DNA from: FEN-33 sp963768775
GTDB lineage: Archaea > Thermoplasmatota > Thermoplasmata > Methanomassiliicoccales > UBA472
Direction: 5' to 3'
Assembly (NCBI GenBank): GCA_963768775.1
Contig: CAVYIY010000008.1
Span: 496,001 to 560,000 of the forward strand
Length of the DNA: 64,000 nucleotides
The notes beneath the pieces are model-generated. The model saw only the letters and a program-made list of their open reading frames with translations, was not told the origin of the DNA and ran no database searches. Made by a program: the position numbers and the translations under genes. This document shows, piece by piece, positions 36,128-44,009 of the stretch (position 1 is its first letter; every line of letters begins with the position of its first letter).

Positions 36128-36825
36128 TAATCGGGGAGCAGAAGCCGCTGAAGGAGATATGTGACATCCTCGAGGGGCACCGCCGGATCCTGGTGGCCGG
36201 CTGCCGCTCCTGCGTGGCCATCTGCCTGGCCGGCGGCGAGAAGGAAGTGGGAATACTGGCCGAATCGCTGCGCATCCATTCTGACCTGGCCGGCAAGGGC
36301 TGGGAGATTGAGGAAGTCACGGTCGAAAGGCAATGCGAGAAGGAGTGGGTGCATGACATCGCCGCTCGCATCGAAGGCAAGGACGCCGTCCTCTCCATCG
36401 CCTGCGGGGTGGGCGCCCAGACCATCCAGGCCATGTACCCGAAGGTGAGGGCGCTGCCCGGGCTGAACACTTCCAACATGGGTGCTCCCGTGGAGCCTGG
36501 GATCTTTCTGGAGAGGTGCGGCGGATGCGGCGACTGCGTAATCCATCTGACCGGTGGCATCTGTCCCATCGTCCGCTGTGCCAAGAGCCTGCTGAACGGC
36601 CCGTGCGGCGGCTCGCAGAACGGGAAATGCGAGATAGGGAGGGAGACGCCCTGCGCCTGGGAGGAGATCTACCAGAGCTTGAAGGAACTGGACCGTCTAG
36701 ATTTGCTGGAAGTGAACATCCCGCCAAAGGACTGGACTCCGAGCCGGAGCGGTGGGCCGAGAAAGATCGTTCGTCCAGAAGCGGTGATGAGCGAGACCGA
36801 GAAGCAGATGAGGGGAGAAAGATGA
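36124..36825 (+). CDS. metV: Methylene-THF reductase zinc/iron-sulfur subunit
   Basis: A 233-residue partner of MetF in acetogens. It has an N-terminal part with GCRSCVAICLAGGEKEV and a C-terminal cysteine-rich domain, CGGCGDCVIHLTGGICPI and LLNGPCGGSQNGKCEIG, the MetV/MTHFR C-terminal signature, which binds metal clusters. In Moorella-type enzymes MetVF associates with HdrABC and MvhD. Here HdrB and HdrC are absent. ATGA junctions on both sides tie it into the operon. Confidence 0.93.
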   Translation: MIIGEQKPLKEICDILEGHRRILVAGCRSCVAICLAGGEKEVGILAESLRIHSDLAGKGWEIEEVTVERQCEKEWVHDIAARIEGKDAVLSIACGVGAQTIQAMYPKVRALPGLNTSNMGAPVEPGIFLERCGGCGDCVIHLTGGICPIVRCAKSLLNGPCGGSQNGKCEIGRETPCAWEEIYQSLKELDRLDLLEVNIPPKDWTPSRSGGPRKIVRPEAVMSETEKQMRGER

Positions 36826-37730
36826 AGGCCGACAGCAACCTGGAGAGAGTGCTATCCTCCGGTAAGTTCGCGGTCACCGCGGAGATCGGCCCGCCACGGT
36901 CGGCCAGCGCGAACCTGGTTCGGAAGCGAGCGGGGGACATGCGCGGCAGCGCCGACGCCTTCAACCTCACTGACAACCAGACAGCCATGTCGCGCATGTC
37001 CTCCATCGCCTGCGCCGTCGTTCTCATCCAAGAGGGGCTTGAGCCAGTGGTCCAGATGACCTGTCGCGATCGCAATCGCATCGCTATGCAGTCGGACATC
37101 CTGGGGGCGAGCGCACTGGGCGTTCGCAACGTCCTCTGCCTGTCAGGCGACCATCAGAGCTTCGGAAACATGAAGGAAGCGAAGAACGTCTACGATGTCG
37201 ACAGCATCCAGGAGCTAATGATACTGCGCAAGATGCGGGACGAGGGCAAGTTGTGGAACGGCGACAAGCTGGACGTGGCGCCGAGACTGTTCCTGGGCGC
37301 TGCCGCGAACCCGTTCGCCGATCCCTTCGAGTTCCGCGTGACCCGATTGGGCAAGAAGGTTGCGGCCGGAGCCGGCTTCATCCAGACGCAGTCGGTCTAT
37401 GACTTGGAGCGATTCGAGAGATGGATGGCACTGGTGCGCGCCCGAGGGCTACACGAGAAAGTGCATATCCTTGCTGGAGTGATGCCTCTGAAATCCGTCA
37501 AGATCGCGCTCCATATGAAGAACAAGGTATCTGGCATGATAGTGCCGGACGCGATTTTGGAGCGGATGAGGGACGCGAAGGACCCGAAGGAGGAGGGTGT
37601 CCGCATCTGCGAGGAGCAGATCGCCCATCTGATGAGCATCGAGGGCGTTCACGGCGTGCACATCATGGCGGTAAATTGGGAAGGGGTCGTTCCCCGGATT
37701 GTCAGTGAGGCTGGCTTAGGCCAAAGGTGA
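36822..37730 (+). CDS. metF: 5,10-methylene-THF reductase
   Basis: FAD enzyme that reduces methylene-THF to methyl-THF, the last THF-bound step before methyl transfer to a corrinoid protein. From the ATG at 36822 (overlapping the metV stop) it has 302 residues beginning MKADSNLERVLSSGKFAVTAEIGPPR, with NLTDNQTAMSRM, QMTCRDRNR (FAD/folate contact region) and LFLGAAANPF. The final gene of the operon; the frame extends upstream but only inside metV. Confidence 0.95.
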   Translation: MKADSNLERVLSSGKFAVTAEIGPPRSASANLVRKRAGDMRGSADAFNLTDNQTAMSRMSSIACAVVLIQEGLEPVVQMTCRDRNRIAMQSDILGASALGVRNVLCLSGDHQSFGNMKEAKNVYDVDSIQELMILRKMRDEGKLWNGDKLDVAPRLFLGAAANPFADPFEFRVTRLGKKVAAGAGFIQTQSVYDLERFERWMALVRARGLHEKVHILAGVMPLKSVKIALHMKNKVSGMIVPDAILERMRDAKDPKEEGVRICEEQIAHLMSIEGVHGVHIMAVNWEGVVPRIVSEAGLGQR

Positions 37731-37809
37731 ATCTTACGGTGATAGACCTACCTTGCTTCTGGTATATCGCTCGATGGAACCCACCTCAGTCTTGAGTTGC
37801 CGCCAGTCC

Positions 37810-38532
37810 TCAACCGCCCAGTAGTATGGTAATGAAGACGATGACCACTCCCAGCACCGTGATCGTTAGGGCCCATCTCAGCCGCCTCCTTCCTCCCAAG
37901 TCCGCGCATTGGCATGACATGTAGCCAACGATGAACATCATCGCAACGGCGATGACATTGAACAGTCTGATGGCAAGGTCCACCGGCAGATTGAGAACGA
38001 ATGGCAGCATCGGAGGCAACACGATGATGAAGGTCACCAGGAAACTGGCAATGCCCCTCAATAGGTCATCTTTCGTGACGCGTTGTCGTTTCGGAGCGGC
38101 ACGAGGCAGGGCCATGTAGATCTGCTCCGCGATTCTATCCTTCTCATCTTCGTTCAGGACATCTATCAAGGTGTCGTCCAGCTCAACTTCGATCTGGCGA
38201 ATCGCATCGTCCTTCGGCCTGCTCTTCGCCAGCGACGCGACCCTTTGGTGATGGCTTCTTTCGTGCACCCCGGTTAGTACATAGATCACCGCATCCACCA
38301 CCCCCCAGGCCACGCTCGTTCCCAATGCAGCGAAAAGAAGGGTGTTGGCGCTCTGTTGATTCCGGGAAACGGTGATGCCTATCGCACTGACCACGGTCAG
38401 CACCAGAATCAGGCCATACAACGCCTGGGAAAGGCGCTCTGACGGTGTCAGATAGGAGCTGATGAACGCTTTCATGGGGTTCCGTGCCATTTCTATCGCC
38501 GGTGCTTCCCCGTTAGGCACTCGGCCTATCAT
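37810..38532 (-). CDS. Five-helix membrane protein, possibly VIT/CCC1-related
   Basis: A protein of about 240 residues with two helices, a charged cytoplasmic segment (residues about 90-150, with EVELDDTLIDVLNEDEKDRI) and three more helices. The overall layout and LFAALGTSVAWGVVDAVIYVL resemble short VIT1/CCC1-like iron or manganese transport relatives, but the match is loose. The start overlaps the end of the MFS gene; ATG at 38490 is an alternative. It is probably co-transcribed with the MFS transporter. Confidence 0.6.
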   Translation of the reverse strand: MIGRVPNGEAPAIEMARNPMKAFISSYLTPSERLSQALYGLILVLTVVSAIGITVSRNQQSANTLLFAALGTSVAWGVVDAVIYVLTGVHERSHHQRVASLAKSRPKDDAIRQIEVELDDTLIDVLNEDEKDRIAEQIYMALPRAAPKRQRVTKDDLLRGIASFLVTFIIVLPPMLPFVLNLPVDLAIRLFNVIAVAMMFIVGYMSCQCADLGGRRRLRWALTITVLGVVIVFITILLGG

Positions 38533-39727
38533 CAATCCTTCTCATGCCGAGGAAGAACGCCACGGCGCCTGCCAGCAGCAGTATGGCTGCCAGACCGAAT
38601 CCCAATTGGAATGAAACCAGGGTGACGATCGCTCCAGTGACCAATGGCCCGAGGGAATGCCCGATGTCCATGATCGAGCTGAGCACGCCGATGGCGGAGC
38701 CATGGGCGCTGCAACCGGCCATCTCGCAGACCAGAGCAGAGGTGGAGGCCGTCACCATGGCGACGGTGATCCCGAAGAGGATCGAGAAGAGGGCTAAGAG
38801 AACGGGGTCGACGGAGAACGGCATCAAGAAGATCACCGCCGAGCCGGCCAGGAGCCCAGCGATGATGCTCGGCTTCCTGCCCTTCCTATCGGAGAAGCGG
38901 CCCATGAACGGCTTGGTCAGGAGCATGCTGATGACCTGAACTCCCATGATTGCCCCGATCTCCAGCCCGTTGATGCCGAGCGAAAAACAGTAGAGGGGGA
39001 GGAACGCCTCGAAGGCGCCCATTGCGAAATACTGCACCCCCTCCATGGATGAGGTCAGCAGGATTCCCCGATCCTGCACTACTTCTCTGACAGCAGAGAG
39101 CATGCTTCCTGTCGGTTTGCTCACAACCTCTCTCCTCGATGGTTCGTCCCAACGGACCAGGAGCACCAGGAACAGGGCGATGCCGGCCGTTATGCCACAG
39201 GTCAGGTAGAGGAAGCCGAAGTTGGCGAAGTAGATTAGCGCGCCGCCTGCGAATGGTGCCGAGAACCTTCCGACCATGGTGAACGATGAGTAGGTGCCCA
39301 GCGCTTCCCCGCGAATCGCAGCTGGATAGTGGTCCGCAATAGCGGCCATCGCCACCGGCATGAAGATCGCGGTGGCGAATCCATGATAGAAGCGGATCAG
39401 CGCCAGCTGCCACAACTCCGTCACGAACAGGTAGGCGAACGGTGCGCTGGCGAAGATCAACAGCGAGGCCAGCACGACCCGGTTCCGACCATACTTGTCC
39501 GAATAGGCTCCGGCAAAGGAGCTGATCAAGATGCCGGGAATAGGGCTGATAGCCGAGATCAATCCCACCTGCGCCGCGTCCGCCCCGATGCTCTCCGCCA
39601 ATAGCGGCAACGCCGGATTCTTGGACATGGTAGAGGTGAAGATGGCCAGGGCCGCCACGGTGCCGACGATGATGAGCAGCGAGATTCCGCCCTCGCTCGA
39701 TGGCTTGCGCACAGTTTTGGATGCCAT
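38513..39727 (-). CDS. Major facilitator superfamily transporter
   Basis: A 404-residue permease with 12 transmembrane segments. Motif A appears in both halves (GAYSDKYGRNRVV in the first cytoplasmic loop, GRFSDRKGRKPSI after TM8). This resembles multidrug/H+ antiporters such as the MdtG/YdeE group, but the substrate is not evident. An SD-like GGAC lies near the ATG at 39727. The downstream membrane gene overlaps its end. Confidence 0.88.
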   Translation of the reverse strand: MASKTVRKPSSEGGISLLIIVGTVAALAIFTSTMSKNPALPLLAESIGADAAQVGLISAISPIPGILISSFAGAYSDKYGRNRVVLASLLIFASAPFAYLFVTELWQLALIRFYHGFATAIFMPVAMAAIADHYPAAIRGEALGTYSSFTMVGRFSAPFAGGALIYFANFGFLYLTCGITAGIALFLVLLVRWDEPSRREVVSKPTGSMLSAVREVVQDRGILLTSSMEGVQYFAMGAFEAFLPLYCFSLGINGLEIGAIMGVQVISMLLTKPFMGRFSDRKGRKPSIIAGLLAGSAVIFLMPFSVDPVLLALFSILFGITVAMVTASTSALVCEMAGCSAHGSAIGVLSSIMDIGHSLGPLVTGAIVTLVSFQLGFGLAAILLLAGAVAFFLGMRRIDDRPSA

Positions 39728-39801
39728 AGGGTCCTAATTACCATTCCCTTCGAGATCGACGGTTGTGCGAAGAATGCCCGGCCCTCCTCGATCGTGCGAG
39801 A

Positions 39802-40587
39802 TCAAGCGCGGATGAAATCATCGCAATAGAGCTTCTGGTCGAGAAGCACTTGCGCCGATTTCAGGGTCTTCATGAGCTCCTCATCCTCTGGATCCAATAT
39901 GGCCGCGCTCAGGCCGGCGCCCATAAGCATCGCCAGGTAGGTCCGGTTCAGCAAGCTGCGGTCCTTCGCTCCGTTGGAGACGTTGCTCAGTCCCACCACC
40001 GTCCGGGGAGCAGGGTCGTTCAAAGTGCGGAAGAGCATGAGCGCCTCGATGACCTTGATGCTCTGGTCCTGCGCCGCCTTGGTCGGAAGGACCAGCGGGT
40101 CGAGCATGAGCCGCTCGGGCATGATGTCGTGCTCCAACGCAGTGGTGATCATGAGCATGGCCATCTCCGCCCTGGCCTCAGCCGAGTTCGGGATGCCCCG
40201 CTCGTCCATGGTGAGGCAGATCACTTCGGCGTTGTACTCCTTGGCCAAGGGGAACAGCTTCTCCATTCTGGCCTTCTCCGCCGTCGTCGAGTTGATGATC
40301 GTCCGGTTCTTCGCCGCTTTCAACCCCGCGGTCATTGTCTTTATGCCGGGCGTGTCGATGCAAAGGGGGACGTCCGTCACCTCCTGGACGGTCCTGACCA
40401 GCCATTCCATCACCGCCGGTCCATCCTCACGCCCCGGACCAGTATTAATGTCCAGGGCCTGACTGCCGCATTCCAGCTGCCTGATCGCGTGGTCCTGGAT
40501 CCATTTGGCGTCGCGGCTGTCTATCGCCCTGGAAACGGAAGCGAAAAGGCCGTTGATCCGTTCGGAAATGATATACGTTCGTCCCAC
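39802..40587 (-). CDS. acsE: Methyl-THF:corrinoid iron-sulfur protein methyltransferase
   Basis: Moves the methyl group from methyl-THF to the cobalt of a corrinoid protein. It is a pterin-binding TIM barrel of about 261 residues with IISERINGLFASVSRAI, ALDINTGPGRED, CIDTPGIK, LDPLVLP and GLSNVSNGAKDRSLLNRTYLAM, all close to bacterial AcsE. The start is GTG at 40587, about six bases after the start of transcription predicted from CGTTTTATCC (40614-40623, minus strand); TTG at 40611 gives eight more residues. This joins the THF branch (FolD, Fhs, MetVF) to corrinoid chemistry. Confidence 0.92.
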   Translation of the reverse strand: MGRTYIISERINGLFASVSRAIDSRDAKWIQDHAIRQLECGSQALDINTGPGREDGPAVMEWLVRTVQEVTDVPLCIDTPGIKTMTAGLKAAKNRTIINSTTAEKARMEKLFPLAKEYNAEVICLTMDERGIPNSAEARAEMAMLMITTALEHDIMPERLMLDPLVLPTKAAQDQSIKVIEALMLFRTLNDPAPRTVVGLSNVSNGAKDRSLLNRTYLAMLMGAGLSAAILDPEDEELMKTLKSAQVLLDQKLYCDDFIRA

Positions 40588-40779
40588 CAGATGGGCTCGT
40601 ACGTAAGGCAAGGATAAAACGATTACTCCCCGGGATCTTCACGTCCTGAGCGACCCTCGTACGCTTGGACGAATGCTGTCGCATTTCAGTGGGGTGAGGT
40701 TTATCTGCACGGCCGCAATATCCCTCTGGCATACTGTTCTACGGTGTGTCTCGTTTCGACAGGTTGGGAGGAATATCAT

Positions 40780-42330
40780 TTGGTCAAAATCGAAACAGCG
40801 CTGATTAGCGTCTCCAACAAAGATGGCATCACCGATTTCGCGCGCGGCCTGAAGGAGCTGGGCGTTGAAATCATTTCCACTGGCGGCACTGCCACATTGC
40901 TCGAGCGACATGGAATCAATAGCACCGGGATCTCGGAGCTAACCGGATGGCCGGAGATGCTGGACGGCCGGGTGAAGACACTGCATCCGGTCGTGCATGC
41001 CGGCATACTCGCCAGGCGCGATTCCGCCGAGCACATGCTCACTCTGGAGAAGATGAAGATCAGGCGCATCGACATGGTCGTCGTGAACCTCTACCCTTTC
41101 AAGGAGACGGTGATGAGGGGCGCCCCTCTGGATGAGATCGTGGAGAATATCGACATCGGCGGCCCGAGCATGCTCCGCGCGGCCGCGAAGAACTACCAAT
41201 CCGTAGCTGTGGTCACCAATCCCGCCAGGTACCAGTCGATTCTCGAGGAGATGCGCGCCAAGGGCGAGCTGGGAGAGAACACGCTGAAGGAGCTGATGCT
41301 GGAAGCGTTCCGTTCCACGGCCGTCTACGATGCTATAATCGCTTCCTACCTTAGCAGGACGTTCCCGGGCGAGATGTTCCCAGCGACCTATACCCTGGGG
41401 ATGGAGAAGGCCTACGACCTTCGATACGGCGAGAATCCGCAGCAGACCGCCGCCTTCTATACCGATCCGTTCTCTATGGGTGTGACAGTGGGTAATAGCG
41501 AGAAGCTGCATGGGAAAGAGATATCGTATAATAACATCCTCGACCTGGAGTCCGCTCTGGAGCTGCTGCGCGAGTTCCCTGACGAGCCGACCGCGGCGGT
41601 GATCAAGCACACCAATCCCTGTGGAATCGCTTCGGCCGATTCTATCAAGGAGGCGTTCGTCATCGCGTACGACGTCGATCCCCTGGCTGCCTACGGTTGC
41701 GTGATCGGCCTGAACCGCGAGGTCGACATCCAGACGGCGGAGCAGATTGCCGGGCATTTCGTGGAATGTGTCATCGCTCCAAGCTATTCCGCTCAGGCGC
41801 TCGCCATCCTGACCAAGAAGAAGAATATACGCCTTTTGCGGACGAAGGGAGAGCTGAGGCAGGACGAGATTCCCGAACTAAAGATGAAGAAAGTCAAGGG
41901 CGGACTGCTGGTCCAGACCGCCGACACCAAACCCCTCGATCCCGGCACCTTGAAGGTCGTGAGCAAGAGGGCGCCGACGGCAGAGGAGACAAAGAGCATG
42001 CTCTTCGCCTGGAAGGTCTGCAAGCATGTCTGGTCCAATGCCATCATCTTGGCGAAGGGGAGGCAGGTGGTGGGGATTGGCGCGGGCCAGATGAGCCGAG
42101 TCGACTCCTCCATGATCGCCGGGCACAAGGCCGGTGAAAAGGCGCGTGGCTCGGTCATGGCCTCGGATGCCTTCTTCCCCTTCCGGGACGGAGTGGACGA
42201 GGCAGCGAAGGTCGGCGTAACCGCCGTCATCCAGCCAGGCGGGTCGATCCGGGACGAGGAAGTGATCAAGGCGGCCGACGAGCACAACATGGCCATGGTC
42301 TTTACCGGCGTGCGCATCTTCAGGCACTGA
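40780..42330 (+). CDS. purH: Bifunctional AICAR formyltransferase / IMP cyclohydrolase
   Basis: Carries out the last two steps of purine synthesis, using 10-formyl-THF. The 516 residues contain the MGS-like cyclohydrolase domain (ISVSNKDGITDFARGL, ISTGGTATLLERHG, DGRVKTLHP) and the formyltransferase domain with IKHTNPCGIA and LRYGENPQQTAAFY. The start is TTG at 40780, eight bases after GGGAGG, and the family N-terminus begins there; the frame upstream is unrelated. Its cofactor need fits the Fhs gene in this window. Many archaea use PurP instead. Confidence 0.95.
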   Translation: MVKIETALISVSNKDGITDFARGLKELGVEIISTGGTATLLERHGINSTGISELTGWPEMLDGRVKTLHPVVHAGILARRDSAEHMLTLEKMKIRRIDMVVVNLYPFKETVMRGAPLDEIVENIDIGGPSMLRAAAKNYQSVAVVTNPARYQSILEEMRAKGELGENTLKELMLEAFRSTAVYDAIIASYLSRTFPGEMFPATYTLGMEKAYDLRYGENPQQTAAFYTDPFSMGVTVGNSEKLHGKEISYNNILDLESALELLREFPDEPTAAVIKHTNPCGIASADSIKEAFVIAYDVDPLAAYGCVIGLNREVDIQTAEQIAGHFVECVIAPSYSAQALAILTKKKNIRLLRTKGELRQDEIPELKMKKVKGGLLVQTADTKPLDPGTLKVVSKRAPTAEETKSMLFAWKVCKHVWSNAIILAKGRQVVGIGAGQMSRVDSSMIAGHKAGEKARGSVMASDAFFPFRDGVDEAAKVGVTAVIQPGGSIRDEEVIKAADEHNMAMVFTGVRIFRH

Positions 42331-42374
42331 GCACAGCGACAGCTTCATTTCCCGGGGGAGTCCATTCCGGACTG

Positions 42375-42971
42375 GTGAGCGAAACGAAGCGATCGATGGG
42401 CGCGAAGAGCCTGGTCTATCCGACTCCCGTTTTCGTGATCGGCAGCTATGATGAGAAGGGCGAAGCGAACGTCATGACGGCCGCCTGGGCAGGGATATGC
42501 TGCTCCAAGCCGCCGGCGATCGCGGTTTCGTTGCGCAAGGCCACATGCACCTATGGCAACCTCATGAATCGGAAGGCGTTCACTGTCAACGTGCCATCTG
42601 AGGACATGGTGGTCGAGGTGGACTACTTCGGATTGACGACTGGAAGGGACGAGGATAAGCTCGCTGCGGTCGGTTTCACCCCGGTCCGATCGGAGGTGGT
42701 GGACGCTCCCTACATCGAGGAATGCCCTATGGTGCTGGAGTGTCGACTGATGAAGACCGTAGAGATCGGCCTCCACACTCAGTTCATCGGCGAGATCGTC
42801 GATGTGAAGGTCGACGAGGACGTGATCGATGAGGAGGGCATCTGTCGCATCTCCAAGGTCAAGCCCTTCATCTACGCCCCGGACGACCACAACTACTATC
42901 GCGTCGGTGGGATGCTGGCCAGAGGGTTCAACGTCGGAAAGGCGGTCAAGGGGATGAAGCGTAAGGTCTGA
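42375..42971 (+). CDS. Flavin reductase family protein
   Basis: A 198-residue FMN-binding split-barrel protein. Visible features are PTPVFVIGSYDEKGEANVMT, AGICCSKPPAIAVSLRKAT (flavin contact) and FTVNVPSEDMV. Members reduce free flavin or act as flavoredoxins in anaerobes. GTG at 42375 or ATG at 42396 may be the start. It follows purH on the same strand after 44 bases; no functional link is apparent. Confidence 0.85.
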   Translation: MSETKRSMGAKSLVYPTPVFVIGSYDEKGEANVMTAAWAGICCSKPPAIAVSLRKATCTYGNLMNRKAFTVNVPSEDMVVEVDYFGLTTGRDEDKLAAVGFTPVRSEVVDAPYIEECPMVLECRLMKTVEIGLHTQFIGEIVDVKVDEDVIDEEGICRISKVKPFIYAPDDHNYYRVGGMLARGFNVGKAVKGMKRKV

Positions 42972-42984
42972 GTCGGACTGCTGC

Positions 42985-43902
42985 CTAATTCCCCAGCCGC
43001 TGGACCAGCGGGCAGGGCTCGTCCTTGCATCCCTCGTATTCCAGCTGGAGGGTGGAATGGGAGATGTTGAAACGGGTCCGGAGCATCTCCTCGCATTCCT
43101 TGACGATGCAGGAGCAGGCGCTGACCGGCATGTCCGCGACGAGGACATGAGCGCTCATGGCATAGATGCCCGAGCCAAGCGTCCAGATATGGACGTCCTC
43201 TACCTCCCGCACCCCGGGGACTTTCCTCATCTCCTCCATGACCTTGTTGCGGTCGACGCCCCGCGGCGCGAACTCCAGCAGGACGTAAGCGGCCTGGGAG
43301 ATGACCTTGTAGGCGGAATACAGGATCATCAGGCTGATCAGGATGGAGATGATCGGGTCAGCAATCCTGAGGTCGAAGAGAAAGATGAGCAGCGCCCCGA
43401 TTATCACGCCGAACGAGGAAAGCATGTCCCCGAAGATGTGCAGCGACGCTCCCTTCACATTGAGGTTCTCCTCCGCCCTCTCCCGCAGAATCAATACCCC
43501 TGCCACGTTGGCCAGCAGGCCGATCACGGCGACCAACAGCATCAAGGGCGCCTCGATCCCCACCGGGTTCTGGATCCGCTGGACCGCTTCGAACATTATG
43601 ATGAACGACGTCGCCGCCAGAACGATGCCGTTCACCAAGGCGATCAGGATCTCGACCCGGACGAATCCGAACGTTTGTCTTTCGTTGGGCAGCCGCAGGA
43701 CGACGTAGGATGCCCAAACGCTAAGGGAGAGCGCCACCACATCCGTGAACATGTGCCCTGCATCCGATACCAGCGCCAGGCTGCCGCTGACCAATCCTCC
43801 GATCAGCTCGACGAAGGCGAAGCTGAGGGTGATGCCGAGGGCCAGGAACAAGGCCTTCGACGTCGATCTTCCGTGCCGGTTCAGGTCCGCATCGTCAGGC
43901 AT
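42985..43902 (-). CDS. Cation diffusion facilitator (zinc/cobalt exporter)
   Basis: A 305-residue exporter with six transmembrane helices and a cytoplasmic ferredoxin-like C-terminal domain. TM2 has SDAGHMFTDVVAL and TM5 HIFGDMLSSFG, the HxxxD metal site pair of zinc-type CDFs. The tail has extra cysteines (ACSCIVKEC and CKDEPC). The ATG at 43902 is chosen because a TATA-like GTAAAATAC on the minus strand predicts transcription from about 43910; the longer frame to 43959 would lie upstream of it. Confidence 0.9.
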   Translation of the reverse strand: MPDDADLNRHGRSTSKALFLALGITLSFAFVELIGGLVSGSLALVSDAGHMFTDVVALSLSVWASYVVLRLPNERQTFGFVRVEILIALVNGIVLAATSFIIMFEAVQRIQNPVGIEAPLMLLVAVIGLLANVAGVLILRERAEENLNVKGASLHIFGDMLSSFGVIIGALLIFLFDLRIADPIISILISLMILYSAYKVISQAAYVLLEFAPRGVDRNKVMEEMRKVPGVREVEDVHIWTLGSGIYAMSAHVLVADMPVSACSCIVKECEEMLRTRFNISHSTLQLEYEGCKDEPCPLVQRLGN

Positions 43903-44009
43903 TCGAAGGCTCAACGCACTCGGTCGCTTGAGTATTTTACGCTGCGAACCGTGATGCACGACGGGCTGAGGAGAGGATTAAGTATCGATAAGCGAATCCT
44001 TTCGACTGG

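Noticed and set aside
38513..38535. Overlap of the MFS and membrane-protein genes as a sign of fusion
   Set aside because: The frames differ and both proteins are complete; short overlaps are common in this genome.
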